Positions 8,723-17,240 of a stretch of DNA of 64,000 nt are shown here, piece by piece; position 1 is the first letter of the stretch, and each line of letters opens with the position of its first letter. A program made the position numbers and the translations under genes. This stretch comes from Flavobacterium sp. (GTDB lineage: Bacteria > Bacteroidota > Bacteroidia > Flavobacteriales > Flavobacteriaceae): contig JADKHM010000015.1 in assembly GCA_016721735.1 (NCBI GenBank), forward strand, positions 186,001-250,000, in the 5' to 3' direction. The notes under the pieces are model-generated. The model was not told where the DNA came from and ran no database searches. It saw only the letters and a program-made list of their open reading frames with translations.

Positions 8723-10558
8723 ATGAAAAAATGGTTGCTATTTCTTAGTTTATTATCAGGTTCAGTTTTCGCTCAAATCGAAAAAATGGAACCTCCTTTT
8801 TGGTATGCGGGCATGCAAAATCCAGATTTGCAAATTATGTTTTATGGGAAGAACATTGGTCAAAATTCGGTGGAAGTATCCAATGGCATCACCATAAAAA
8901 ATGTTCAAAAAACCGAAAACGCAAACTATCTTTTCGTAACCATCGACACCGAAAATCTGCAAGCGCAAGAACTGACATTTACTTTCAAGAATAACAACAA
9001 AACATTTACGCAACAATACAACCTCAAAAGCCGCAAAAAAAATTCTGCCTTACGCAAAGGCTACGATGCTTCTGATGTAATATATCTCATCATGTCAGAC
9101 CGTTTTGCCAATGGAAATCCGAAAAATGACAGCGACAATTCGGTGTCAGAAAAAGGAAATCGTTCGCTTCCTGGTGGCAGACACGGCGGCGATCTTGAAG
9201 GTATCATCAAAAATCTAGATTATATCAAAGAACTGGGGGCAACCTCAATTTGGGCAACACCACTTTGTGAAGACAATGACGAAACCTATTCGTACCACGG
9301 CTACGGACAATCGGATGTATATAAAATAGATCCTCGGTACGGAACCAATGAAGATTACCTGCGATTGAGCAACGAATTGCACCAACGCGGAATGAAAAAC
9401 ATCATGGATTATGTCACCAATCATTGGGGTTGGCGTCACTGGATGATCAAGGATTTACCGACTCATGATTGGGTGCATCAATTTCCTACTTTTACGCAAT
9501 CTAATTATAGAATGACGACACAGTTCGACATCAATGCTGCTGCTGTCGATGCAGAACGTTGCATGGATGGATGGTTTGTAAAATCGATGCCTGATCTTAA
9601 TCAATCGAATCCGCTTTTGCTCAATTACCTCATTCAAAACGCGATTTGGTGGATTGAATACGCCGATTTAGATGGATTCAGAGTTGACACTTTTTCGTAC
9701 AACGATAAAGTTGGAATCTCGAAATGGTGTCGCTCAATCTTAAATGAATATCCATACTTTAATATTGTTGGCGAAGTTTGGATGCACGACCAAGCGCAAA
9801 TGGCGTATTGGCAAAAAGATAGTAAGATTGGCGCCATTCAAAGTTATAATTCCAATTTACCAAGTGTTATGGAGTTTACACTACACGACGCCGTTGGAAA
9901 TGTTTTTAATGAAGACGAATCTTCCTGGGACAAAGGCTTGATCAAAGTCTACGATAATTTTACGAACGACTTTTTATATCCGAATCCGAACAGCATCATG
10001 ACTTTTTTGGAGAATCATGACACCATGAGATTTAATGAAATATACAAAAACGACTTCAAAAAATACCAATTGGGAATGGCATTAATAGCTACAGTTCGCG
10101 GTATTCCACAGCTGTATTACGGATCCGAAATCGGCATGTCTGGTAATAAAGATAAAAGTGGCGACGCTGCCATCAGACAAGATTTCCCTGGCGGATGGGA
10201 TGGAGATTCAAACAATGCCTTCACAAGCGCTGGCAGAACTTCAGAACAAAAACAATTTTTCGATTTTACTTCCAAATTATTACAGTGGAGAAAAACCAAT
10301 GATGCGGTTCACTATGGCAAAATGAAACATTATGTTCCTGAGAACAATGTCTATGTTTATTTTAGATATACAGACAACAAGTCGGTGATGGTGGTTCTAA
10401 ACAACAGCCCCAAAACACAAACAATCAAGACCAATAGATTTCAAGAAAGCATTCAAAATTATACCGCCGGTAATGACGTGTTAACTGGTAAAACCATGGA
10501 TTTAAAAAATGAAATTACCATCGAAGCTAAATCGGCTTTGATTTTTGAATTAAAATAA
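8723..10558 (+). CDS. Secreted GH13 neopullulanase/cyclomaltodextrinase-like alpha-amylase (SusA-like)
   Basis: The 611-residue protein has a signal peptide ending SVFA-Q. An N-terminal immunoglobulin-like domain (about 20-110) follows, as in cyclomaltodextrinases and SusA, then a GH13 barrel. Conserved regions are present: DYVTNHW (region I), GFRVDTFSY with nucleophile Asp322, VGEVW with acid/base Glu351, and LENHDTMR with Asp433. A short C-terminal beta domain closes it. Length is close to that of Bacteroides SusA. No lipobox is seen, so periplasmic location is likely. It would cut imported maltodextrins to maltose and glucose for the downstream alpha-glucosidase and the MFS carrier. Exact specificity cannot be read from sequence. 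Confidence 0.93.
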   Translation: MKKWLLFLSLLSGSVFAQIEKMEPPFWYAGMQNPDLQIMFYGKNIGQNSVEVSNGITIKNVQKTENANYLFVTIDTENLQAQELTFTFKNNNKTFTQQYNLKSRKKNSALRKGYDASDVIYLIMSDRFANGNPKNDSDNSVSEKGNRSLPGGRHGGDLEGIIKNLDYIKELGATSIWATPLCEDNDETYSYHGYGQSDVYKIDPRYGTNEDYLRLSNELHQRGMKNIMDYVTNHWGWRHWMIKDLPTHDWVHQFPTFTQSNYRMTTQFDINAAAVDAERCMDGWFVKSMPDLNQSNPLLLNYLIQNAIWWIEYADLDGFRVDTFSYNDKVGISKWCRSILNEYPYFNIVGEVWMHDQAQMAYWQKDSKIGAIQSYNSNLPSVMEFTLHDAVGNVFNEDESSWDKGLIKVYDNFTNDFLYPNPNSIMTFLENHDTMRFNEIYKNDFKKYQLGMALIATVRGIPQLYYGSEIGMSGNKDKSGDAAIRQDFPGGWDGDSNNAFTSAGRTSEQKQFFDFTSKLLQWRKTNDAVHYGKMKHYVPENNVYVYFRYTDNKSVMVVLNNSPKTQTIKTNRFQESIQNYTAGNDVLTGKTMDLKNEITIEAKSALIFELK

Positions 10559-10563
10559 TTTCC

Positions 10564-10587
10564 TCGCGAAGCCGCAAAGTCGCAAAG
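10564..10587. repeat. Dispersed GCAAAG-type repeat, left flank of GxxExxY gene
   Basis: A run built from the words CGAAG, CGCAAAG and TCGCAAAG lies just after the amylase stop. Inverted relatives occur at 11051-11075, with another copy at 11098-11122. The same family occurs at 15196-15252, 26537-26594, about 31430-31465, about 31524-31545, about 33160-33230 and about 35009-35034. Confidence 0.75.
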
Positions 10588-10663
10588 ATTATTATTAGTT
10601 GTTTTGCATATTTTAAGACATTGTAACATATAAGTATAAAAGCCAATAATAAAAATTTACGCC

Positions 10664-11041
10664 ATGAATGAAAACGAATTGTCAAAAGTTATTGTTGATA
10701 TCTGCTATAGAATTCATACAAAACTTGGCCCTGGACTTTTAGAAAGTGTTTATGAAGCTATCTTGTTTTATGAACTAAACGCAATAAATCTAAAAGTGGA
10801 ACGACAAAAACCAATACCTGTTATTTGGAATGAAATCCATTTAGACATTGGCTTTCGTTAAGATTTAATTGTAGAGAATAAAGTTATAATTGAAATCAAG
10901 TCTGTAGATCAAATATCTAATGTTCATCCAAAACAATTATTGACTTATTTAAAAATAACTAAACTTAAACTAGGGTTATTAATTAACTTTAATGAAAATT
11001 TAATCCGGAACGGAATCACAAGAATTGTGAATAATTTATAA
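10664..11041 (+). pseudogene. GxxExxY-family protein, interrupted by an in-frame stop
   Basis: The frame from ATG 10664 encodes the GxxExxY signature as GPGLLESVYE near residues 23-32. It hits TAA at 10859-10861 (codon 66), then continues in the same frame to TAA at 11039-11041. Past the stop it reads DLIVENKVIIEIKSV, the rest of the conserved core. Full length would be about 125 residues, normal for the family. The D-x(n)-E-x-K pattern (D-LIVENKVIIE-I-K) resembles a PD-(D/E)XK nuclease core. A single nonsense codon suggests recent inactivation. Read-through or a sequencing error remains possible. The gene interrupts a polysaccharide operon and is bounded by inverted copies of a dispersed repeat. 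Its function is unknown. Confidence 0.85.
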
Positions 11042-11050
11042 CAACTCAAG

Positions 11051-11122
11051 CTTTGCGCCTCTGCGTCTTTGCGAGATTAACATAATAATTAAATAGGCTC
11101 GCAAAGTCGCGAAGCCGCAAAG
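11051..11122. repeat. Inverted pair of GCAAAG-type repeats
   Basis: CTTTGCGCCTCTGCGTCTTT starts at 11051, and an approximate reverse complement built of CGCAAAG words lies at 11098-11122. Together they could fold into an imperfect hairpin ending 11 nt before the GH31 start. They mark the right edge of the GxxExxY insert. Confidence 0.7.
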
Positions 11123-11133
11123 AAATAGCATAC

Positions 11134-13506
11134 ATGAAAAAAATAATCCTATTCCTGCTCCTCTCTTCTTGTGCAATTGCCCAAAATGCAAACAGAAAAT
11201 TTGAAAACTTCAAAAAAGGAAACAATTCGCTAGAAGTCACAACTTCCGACGGCAAGTACATTTTCAAATCGTATTCCGATAAGATTATCGAAACCTCTTT
11301 TATTCCCAAAGGAGAAACGTTTGATGCGAGTTCACATGCAGTTGTTCTTAGTCCAAAATCAGGAATTGCAAAAGTGAAGTCTGATAAAAACGCAATCCAA
11401 TTTGCCACAGCGGGAATCGCAGTAAACATTCAAAAAGCGCCCTTCAAAATCTCGTACACTTATAAATCAAAAGAATTGCTTTCGGAGAAAAATGGCTATT
11501 TCAAAAAAGACAGTACCGAAGTCATCGATTTCAATTTAAATAACTCTGAACTTTTATACGGAGGTGGCGCACGCGCACTCGGAATGAACCGTCGTGGGAA
11601 TCGTTTGCAATTGTACAACCGCGCGCATTATGGTTATGAAACCAAAGCTGAGTTGATGAATTTCTGCATTCCACTTGTCTTATCATCCAAAATTTATGCA
11701 GTTCATTTCGATAATGAGCCGATCGGTTACCTCGATTTAGATAGCAAAAAAGACAATACCTTAGCCTACGAAACCATCTCCGGTCGAAAAACCTATCAAG
11801 TGATTGCTGCCGATTCTTGGACGGAATTAATTTCAAGTTACACCGATTTGACAGGAAAACAACCCTTGCCTCCACGTTGGGCTTTGGGTAATTTCTCTAG
11901 TCGATTTGGATATCATTCACAAGAAGAAGTAGAGAAAACCATCCGAAAATTTGAAGAAGATAAAATCCCGGTCGACGCGATTATCCTCGATTTGTATTGG
12001 TTCGGAAAAACAATCAAAGGCACGATGGGAAATTTGGATTGGGACAAAGACAATTTCCCAAATCCAACCAAAATGATGGCTGATTTAAATGCAAAAGGTG
12101 TAAAAACCGTACTGATTACCGAGCCTTTCGTTTTAACTACATCCAGCAAATGGCAAGAAGCGGTCGATAAAAAAGTGCTAGCCGTTGGAAAAGATGGGAT
12201 GCCGTTTAAATATGATTTTTATTTCGGAAACACCGGATTGATTGACATCTTCAAGCCAGAAGGTGCTACTTGGTTTTGGGATATCTATAAAAAACTAATC
12301 AATCAAGGTGCTGGTGGCCTTTGGGGTGATTTGGGCGAGCCTGAAGTTTTTCCATCGAAAGCTATTACAGCCAAAGGAAAAGCTGATGATGTTCATAACA
12401 TATATGGACACAATTGGGCTAAACTAATTGCAGATGGCTATCAAAAAGATTTCTCAAACCAGCGTCCATTTATCTTAATGCGCTCTGGCTATTCAGGATC
12501 ACAACGATTCGGCATGATGCCTTGGAGCGGTGACGTGAACAGAAGTTGGGGTGGCTTGCAATCGCAACCTGAAATTGGACTTCAAATGGGAATGCAAGGC
12601 ATGGGCTATATGCACTCTGATTTGGGTGGATTTGCAGGCGATTATTTCGATAATGAGCTGTACATTCGATGGTTGCAGTACGGTGTTTTTCAACCTATAT
12701 TCCGACCGCATGCGCAAGAAGAAGTCGCATCTGAACCTGTTTATAAAGACATTGTGACGAAAGCCAAAGCCAAAAAGCAAGTCGAATTGCGTTATCAAAT
12801 GATGCCGTATAATTACACCTTGGCATTCAACAACAATCAAAAAGGAACGCCGCTAATGCGACCACTATTTTTTGAAGAGCCGAACAATACTTCTTTGGGA
12901 ACCGTTTGTGATAATTATTTATGGGGGAATGACTTCTTGGTCGCTCCAGTTATGAAGTCAAATATAACTGCTACTTCTGTTTACTTTCCTAAAAACAACA
13001 ATTGGTTTGATTTTTACACCGATCAAAAATACGAAGCTGGAACTACAAAATCGGTTCCGGTGACGGAAGATCATATTCCTGTATTTGTGCGTGGCGGTGC
13101 TTTTATTCCGATGATCAAAACGATTCAAAACACCACCAGTTATTCGTTGTCAAACTTTGATTTGCATTATTATACAGATGATAAAACGTCGACTAGTTCC
13201 GGAAAGCTTTACAACGACAATGGATCGACAGTACAAGCGTATGAAAAAGGAGATTATGAAATTTTATATTTTAAAGCGGCTAATACCGCGAAAGAACTAA
13301 ACATTACGTTGACAACAGAAACAGGAAAAATATTCCAATCTGCATCAAAAAATGTAAACCTACAAGTACATCACTTGGATGCAAAAGTGAATAACGTTCT
13401 CATCAACGGGAAAAATGTTTCGTTTAAAAACATCAACAACAATACTATAGAAATCTACGTTTCTTGGGACAAAGGAACCTCCAAAGACATTAAAATACAG
13501 TACTAA
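11134..13506 (+). CDS. Secreted GH31 alpha-glucosidase
   Basis: The 790-residue protein begins with a signal peptide ending AIA-Q, followed by an N-terminal galactose-mutarotase-like beta domain (about 20-230). The GH31 barrel contains the nucleophile region LWGDLGEPE (Asp399) and the acid/base region WSGDVNRSWGGL (Asp467). C-terminal beta domains complete it. GH31 alpha-glucosidases release glucose from the non-reducing ends of maltodextrins. Periplasmic location is likely, since no lipobox or T9SS domain is seen. The next GH13 gene starts only 3 nt after its stop, so they are co-transcribed. Bacteroides SusB is GH97, so this locus uses a different family for the same step. Confidence 0.93.
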   Translation: MKKIILFLLLSSCAIAQNANRKFENFKKGNNSLEVTTSDGKYIFKSYSDKIIETSFIPKGETFDASSHAVVLSPKSGIAKVKSDKNAIQFATAGIAVNIQKAPFKISYTYKSKELLSEKNGYFKKDSTEVIDFNLNNSELLYGGGARALGMNRRGNRLQLYNRAHYGYETKAELMNFCIPLVLSSKIYAVHFDNEPIGYLDLDSKKDNTLAYETISGRKTYQVIAADSWTELISSYTDLTGKQPLPPRWALGNFSSRFGYHSQEEVEKTIRKFEEDKIPVDAIILDLYWFGKTIKGTMGNLDWDKDNFPNPTKMMADLNAKGVKTVLITEPFVLTTSSKWQEAVDKKVLAVGKDGMPFKYDFYFGNTGLIDIFKPEGATWFWDIYKKLINQGAGGLWGDLGEPEVFPSKAITAKGKADDVHNIYGHNWAKLIADGYQKDFSNQRPFILMRSGYSGSQRFGMMPWSGDVNRSWGGLQSQPEIGLQMGMQGMGYMHSDLGGFAGDYFDNELYIRWLQYGVFQPIFRPHAQEEVASEPVYKDIVTKAKAKKQVELRYQMMPYNYTLAFNNNQKGTPLMRPLFFEEPNNTSLGTVCDNYLWGNDFLVAPVMKSNITATSVYFPKNNNWFDFYTDQKYEAGTTKSVPVTEDHIPVFVRGGAFIPMIKTIQNTTSYSLSNFDLHYYTDDKTSTSSGKLYNDNGSTVQAYEKGDYEILYFKAANTAKELNITLTTETGKIFQSASKNVNLQVHHLDAKVNNVLINGKNVSFKNINNNTIEIYVSWDKGTSKDIKIQY

Positions 13507-13509
13507 AAA

Positions 13510-15186
13510 ATGAAAAAAATCGCTTTACTATTTTTAATTCCACTGCTATTGAATTCCACCGTAAATACTGCTCAAACCCAGAAAAAGAAAAAAGCTAAAA
13601 CGCAACTGCAGCACAAAGCGCCTTTCGTTTGGGAAGGAGCCAATTTGTATTTTTTGATGACCGATCGTTTTCTAAATGGAAATGCAAACAAAGAAGTGTT
13701 TTTTGATCGGACGCGAACTACGGGAATGCTCCGCGGTTTCGAAGGCGGAAACATCAAAGGAATTATTCAAAAAATTGACGAAGGCTATTTCGATAAATTA
13801 GGCGTTAATGCAATCTGGTTTACACCTATTGTAGAACAAATTCACGATGGTGTTGATGAAGGAACCGGCGTAACTTATGGTTTTCATGGCTATTGGACGA
13901 GAGATTGGACTGCTATCGACCCCAACTTCGGAACCAAAAAAGATCTAGCAGAATTGGTTGCAAAAGCGCACGCCAAAGGAATACGAATTGTGCTAGATGG
14001 CGTCATCAATCATACCGGACCGGTAACCGATATCGATACGGTTTGGCCTAACGATTGGGTTCGAACTGGACCGCAATGCGATTACAAAAATTACGAAAAT
14101 ACCACCGCTTGTACTTTAGTTAAGAACCTTCCTGATGTATTGACAGAAAGCAACGAAAATGTCGCTCTTCCGCCTTTCCTTATCGAAAAATGGAAGAAAG
14201 AAGGTCGATATGAAAAAGAAGTTGCTTCCCTCGATGCCTTCTTCAAAAGAACAGGTTATCCTCGTGCACCGAAATACTACATCATCAAATGGTTGACGGA
14301 TTATATTCTAGAATACGGCATAGACGGTTATCGTGGCGATACAGTAAAGCATGTGGATGAAAGCGTATGGACGGAGTTCAAAACACAATGCGACTATGCT
14401 TTTGCGACTTGGAAAAAGAACAACCCAACAAAAGTCCTCGATAATAGTCCGTTTTATACGATTGGTGAAGTGTATAATTACAGCATTAATAACGGACAAG
14501 ACTTCGATTTTGGTGATCGAAAAGTAAATTACTTTCAACATGGTTTTAGCAACCTCATCAACTTCGAATTTAAGTGGAATGCCGCGCAAAAAAGCTACGA
14601 AGAATTGTTTTCGATGTATTCGAACAAACTTTCAAATGAACTAAAAGGATTCAGCGTTCTGAACTACATTTCCTCTCACGACGACGGAAAACCCTTTGAC
14701 GCCGCTCGAACCAAAACCATTGAAAGTGGCACTAAATTGTTGCTAACGCCAGGACTTTCTCAAATATATTACGGAGACGAAACTGGCCGATCTCTTGTGG
14801 TTCCTGGTACTGAAGGCGATGCCACTTTGCGATCGTTCATGAACTGGAACGACGTCAAATCGAATCCCGAAACCCAAAAAATTCTCTCGCATTGGCAAAA
14901 GTTAGGACAGTTTAGAAAAAATCATCCAGCTGTTGGGGCGGGAATTCACAAAGAAATATCCAACAAACCGTATGTGTTTTCAAGAACCTATTCGAAAGGA
15001 AAGTACATTGACCTGGTTGTTATCGGATTGGAATTAAACAAAGGGAAAAAAGAAATTCCCGTGGGAACGATTTTCAAAAACGGAACTAAAGTAAAAGACA
15101 CGTACTCCGGAAAAACCGCAACAATTTCAAAAGGGAAAGTGACTATCGATTCCGATTTTGATATGGTCTTAATCGAAAAATTATAA
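13510..15186 (+). CDS. Secreted GH13 alpha-amylase
   Basis: The 558-residue protein has a hydrophobic N-terminal export signal, then a basic Lys-rich stretch and a GH13 barrel. Region I is VLDGVINHTG. Region II is GYRGDTVKHVD with nucleophile Asp277. Region III is IGEVYNY with acid/base Glu320. Region IV is SSHDDGK with Asp391, where SSHD replaces the common NHD context. It starts 3 nt after the GH31 stop. No Cys lipobox is visible after the signal, so it is more likely periplasmic or released than a SusG-type surface lipoprotein. It probably works on maltodextrins together with the upstream GH13 and GH31 enzymes, which is inferred from the operon. Confidence 0.92.
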   Translation: MKKIALLFLIPLLLNSTVNTAQTQKKKKAKTQLQHKAPFVWEGANLYFLMTDRFLNGNANKEVFFDRTRTTGMLRGFEGGNIKGIIQKIDEGYFDKLGVNAIWFTPIVEQIHDGVDEGTGVTYGFHGYWTRDWTAIDPNFGTKKDLAELVAKAHAKGIRIVLDGVINHTGPVTDIDTVWPNDWVRTGPQCDYKNYENTTACTLVKNLPDVLTESNENVALPPFLIEKWKKEGRYEKEVASLDAFFKRTGYPRAPKYYIIKWLTDYILEYGIDGYRGDTVKHVDESVWTEFKTQCDYAFATWKKNNPTKVLDNSPFYTIGEVYNYSINNGQDFDFGDRKVNYFQHGFSNLINFEFKWNAAQKSYEELFSMYSNKLSNELKGFSVLNYISSHDDGKPFDAARTKTIESGTKLLLTPGLSQIYYGDETGRSLVVPGTEGDATLRSFMNWNDVKSNPETQKILSHWQKLGQFRKNHPAVGAGIHKEISNKPYVFSRTYSKGKYIDLVVIGLELNKGKKEIPVGTIFKNGTKVKDTYSGKTATISKGKVTIDSDFDMVLIEKL

Positions 15187-15195
15187 TCTTTCTCA

Positions 15196-15252
15196 TTGCG
15201 CCTTAGCGTCTTTGCGAGACCATTTATTAATCAGGCAAAAGCTAAGGCGCAA
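15196..15252. repeat. GCAAAG-type inverted repeat at the end of the glucan locus
   Basis: Perfect 12-bp arms TTGCGCCTTAGC (15196-15207) and GCTAAGGCGCAA (15241-15252) enclose further partly paired sequence. It follows the last amylase gene and could act as a transcript end or 3' stabilising hairpin. Confidence 0.7.
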
Positions 15253-15296
15253 AGCTATTTTTAGATTACCTTCCATTGTATTCTCAAAGCAGAATT

Positions 15297-15980
15297 ATGA
15301 AAATGCTAAAAATCGGACATCGCGGCGCCAAAGGACATGCTCCTGAAAACACCTTGATTTCATTTCAAAAAGCAATCGAACTGGGTGTTGACGGCATTGA
15401 ACTCGATGTGCATTTGACTTCCGATAATCATGTAGTTGTGATTCATGATGAAAGTGTAGACCGAACAACTTCCGGAACTGGATTAGTAAATTCACTTACG
15501 TTAGATGCATTGAAATCTTTGCGAATTGACAATCTCTATGAAATTCCAATGCTGCAAGAAGTTCTAAATTTCATTGACAAAAAAATATTCGTCAATATTG
15601 AACTCAAAGGAAAAAATACAGCAAAACCAGTTGCGGATTTGATTGAGCGCTACGTTTTAGAAAAAAATTGGACTTACAATCACTTCCTAGTTTCTAGTTT
15701 TGATTGGAATGCATTGCAAGAAGTCCGTTCTTTGAGTCCGAATATCGCGATTGGCGTTTTGACAGAAACAGATTTGAAATTGGCGATTGATTTCGCAAAA
15801 TTTACGAATGCCAAAAGCGTTCACCCGTACTTTCAATTGTTGACGATGGAAAATGTGAAACAAATGCATCAGGATGGATTTCAAGTTTTCCCATGGACGG
15901 TCAACGCACAAGAAGATATTCACAAAATAAAATCAATGAAGGTAAACGGAATCATCAGTGATTTCCCCGATAGATTATGA
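15297..15980 (+). CDS. Glycerophosphodiester phosphodiesterase (GDPD family)
   Basis: The 227-residue protein starts KMLKIGHRGAKGHAPENT, the GDPD N-terminal motif with HRGA. Metal and catalytic residues follow in ELDVHLTSD and VVIHDES, and IFVNIELKG contains the third acidic ligand. Family members hydrolyse glycerophosphodiesters such as glycerophosphocholine to glycerol-3-phosphate and an alcohol. No signal peptide is seen, so it should be cytoplasmic. I chose the ATG at 15297 because seven extra upstream codons look non-conserved. Its stop overlaps the next gene start by 4 bp (ATGA), so the two are co-translated. Length is on the short side but complete. Confidence 0.92.
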   Translation: MKMLKIGHRGAKGHAPENTLISFQKAIELGVDGIELDVHLTSDNHVVVIHDESVDRTTSGTGLVNSLTLDALKSLRIDNLYEIPMLQEVLNFIDKKIFVNIELKGKNTAKPVADLIERYVLEKNWTYNHFLVSSFDWNALQEVRSLSPNIAIGVLTETDLKLAIDFAKFTNAKSVHPYFQLLTMENVKQMHQDGFQVFPWTVNAQEDIHKIKSMKVNGIISDFPDRL

Positions 15981-17184
15981 ATCAAGATTTCGATATTATT
16001 ATTGTAGGCGGAGGCGCTGCAGGTTTTTTTACTGCGATTAATATCGTCGAGAAAAATCCTAAGCTTAAAGTTGCCATTCTCGAGCGCGGCAAAAACGTAT
16101 TGGAAAAAGTTCGCATTTCAGGAGGTGGCAGATGCAACGTTACCCATGCGTGCTTTGAACCCAATGAATTGGTCAAATTTTATCCTCGAGGGAAAAAGAG
16201 TTGCGCGGTCCATTTCATCAATTTTGCTCTGGTGACACCATTGAATGGTTTGATAAACATGGCGTTGAACTCAAAATTGAAGACGATGGGAGAATGTTTC
16301 CCGTGTCTAATTCATCACAAACCATAATCGATTGTTTTTTGAATGCCACTCAAAAATTAGGGATTGCAGTACTAACAGGACAAAGCGTACAATCGATTTA
16401 TAAAAAAGAAAATTGTTGGCAAATTGAAACACCAAGCGAAAAATACCTAACCGAAAAATTGATTCTAGCCACAGGAAGCAATCCGAAAATGTGGGAACTA
16501 TTGCAAAGTTTTGGACATGCGATTGTGAGTCCAGTGCCATCGCTCTTTACTTTCAACATCAAAGATCCGCGGATTAAAGACTTGATGGGCGTTTCTGCAT
16601 TGGCAACAGTTAAAGTAAAAGATACTAAATTATTAGCCACTGGACCATTATTAATAACCCATTGGGGCATGAGCGGGCCAGGAATTTTGAAATTGTCTGC
16701 TTGGGGCGCTAGAATTTTGCACGACAAGAATTACCAGTTTACCATTTATGTGAATTGGCTGAATGATTTAGAAACTGGCGATGCTGAAAAGTTGCTGAAA
16801 GAACTAAAAATCGAGCATGCGAAGAAAGCCGTTTCAAAGAAATCTCCTTTTGAGTTTCCAAACAGATTGTGGGAAAGTTTGGTATTGGCTTCTGGAATTG
16901 AAAGCGAAACCAAATGGGCCGATTTGTCTAAAATTCAATTGCAAAGTCTAGCGAAACAACTCACCAATGGCAGCTTTCAAGTGAATGGAAAAAGCACTTT
17001 CAAAGAAGAATTCGTTACGGCTGGCGGCATCGATTTGAAAGAAATTAATTTTAAAACGATGGAAAGTAAACTACACGAAAATCTTTACTTCGCAGGTGAA
17101 ATCGTCAACATTGATGCGATTACTGGCGGCTTTAATTTTCAGAATGCTTGGACAAGTGGATTTATAGTGGCGCAAAGCATTTAA
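15977..17184 (+). pseudogene. BaiN/HI0933-family NAD(P)/FAD-dependent flavoprotein, frameshifted
   Basis: The 5' part encodes the FAD-binding dinucleotide motif IIIVGGGAAGFF and the family motif ISGGGRCNVTHA. Near 16193-16200 the frame shifts: FYPRGKK should continue into LRGPFHQFCSGDTIEWF, which is found in another frame from 16201 onward. The sequence fits loss of one G in the AAAAAG-AG tract. The downstream part includes DDGRMFPVS, the THWGMSGPGILKLS segment and the C-terminal GGFNFQNAW FAD motif, ending at 17184. Restored, the protein would be about 402 residues, the normal size. This could be a true inactivation or a base-calling error next to a homopolymer. The family is of uncertain function (flavin-dependent oxidoreductase). 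Confidence 0.88.
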
Positions 17185-17240
17185 GAAGTTCAGCATGAAA
17201 TGATTAAAAATGATATATTTGAATTCTAAACCATTTCTAG

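Noticed and set aside
11046..11429. Minus-strand frame over the start of the GH31 gene
   Set aside because: It is antisense to the signal peptide region of a clear GH31 enzyme and includes repeat sequence, with no domain support.
11531..11875. Minus-strand frame of 114 codons inside the GH31 gene
   Set aside because: It lies fully inside a well-supported gene and its composition (Arg/Asn rich) is that of an antisense frame.
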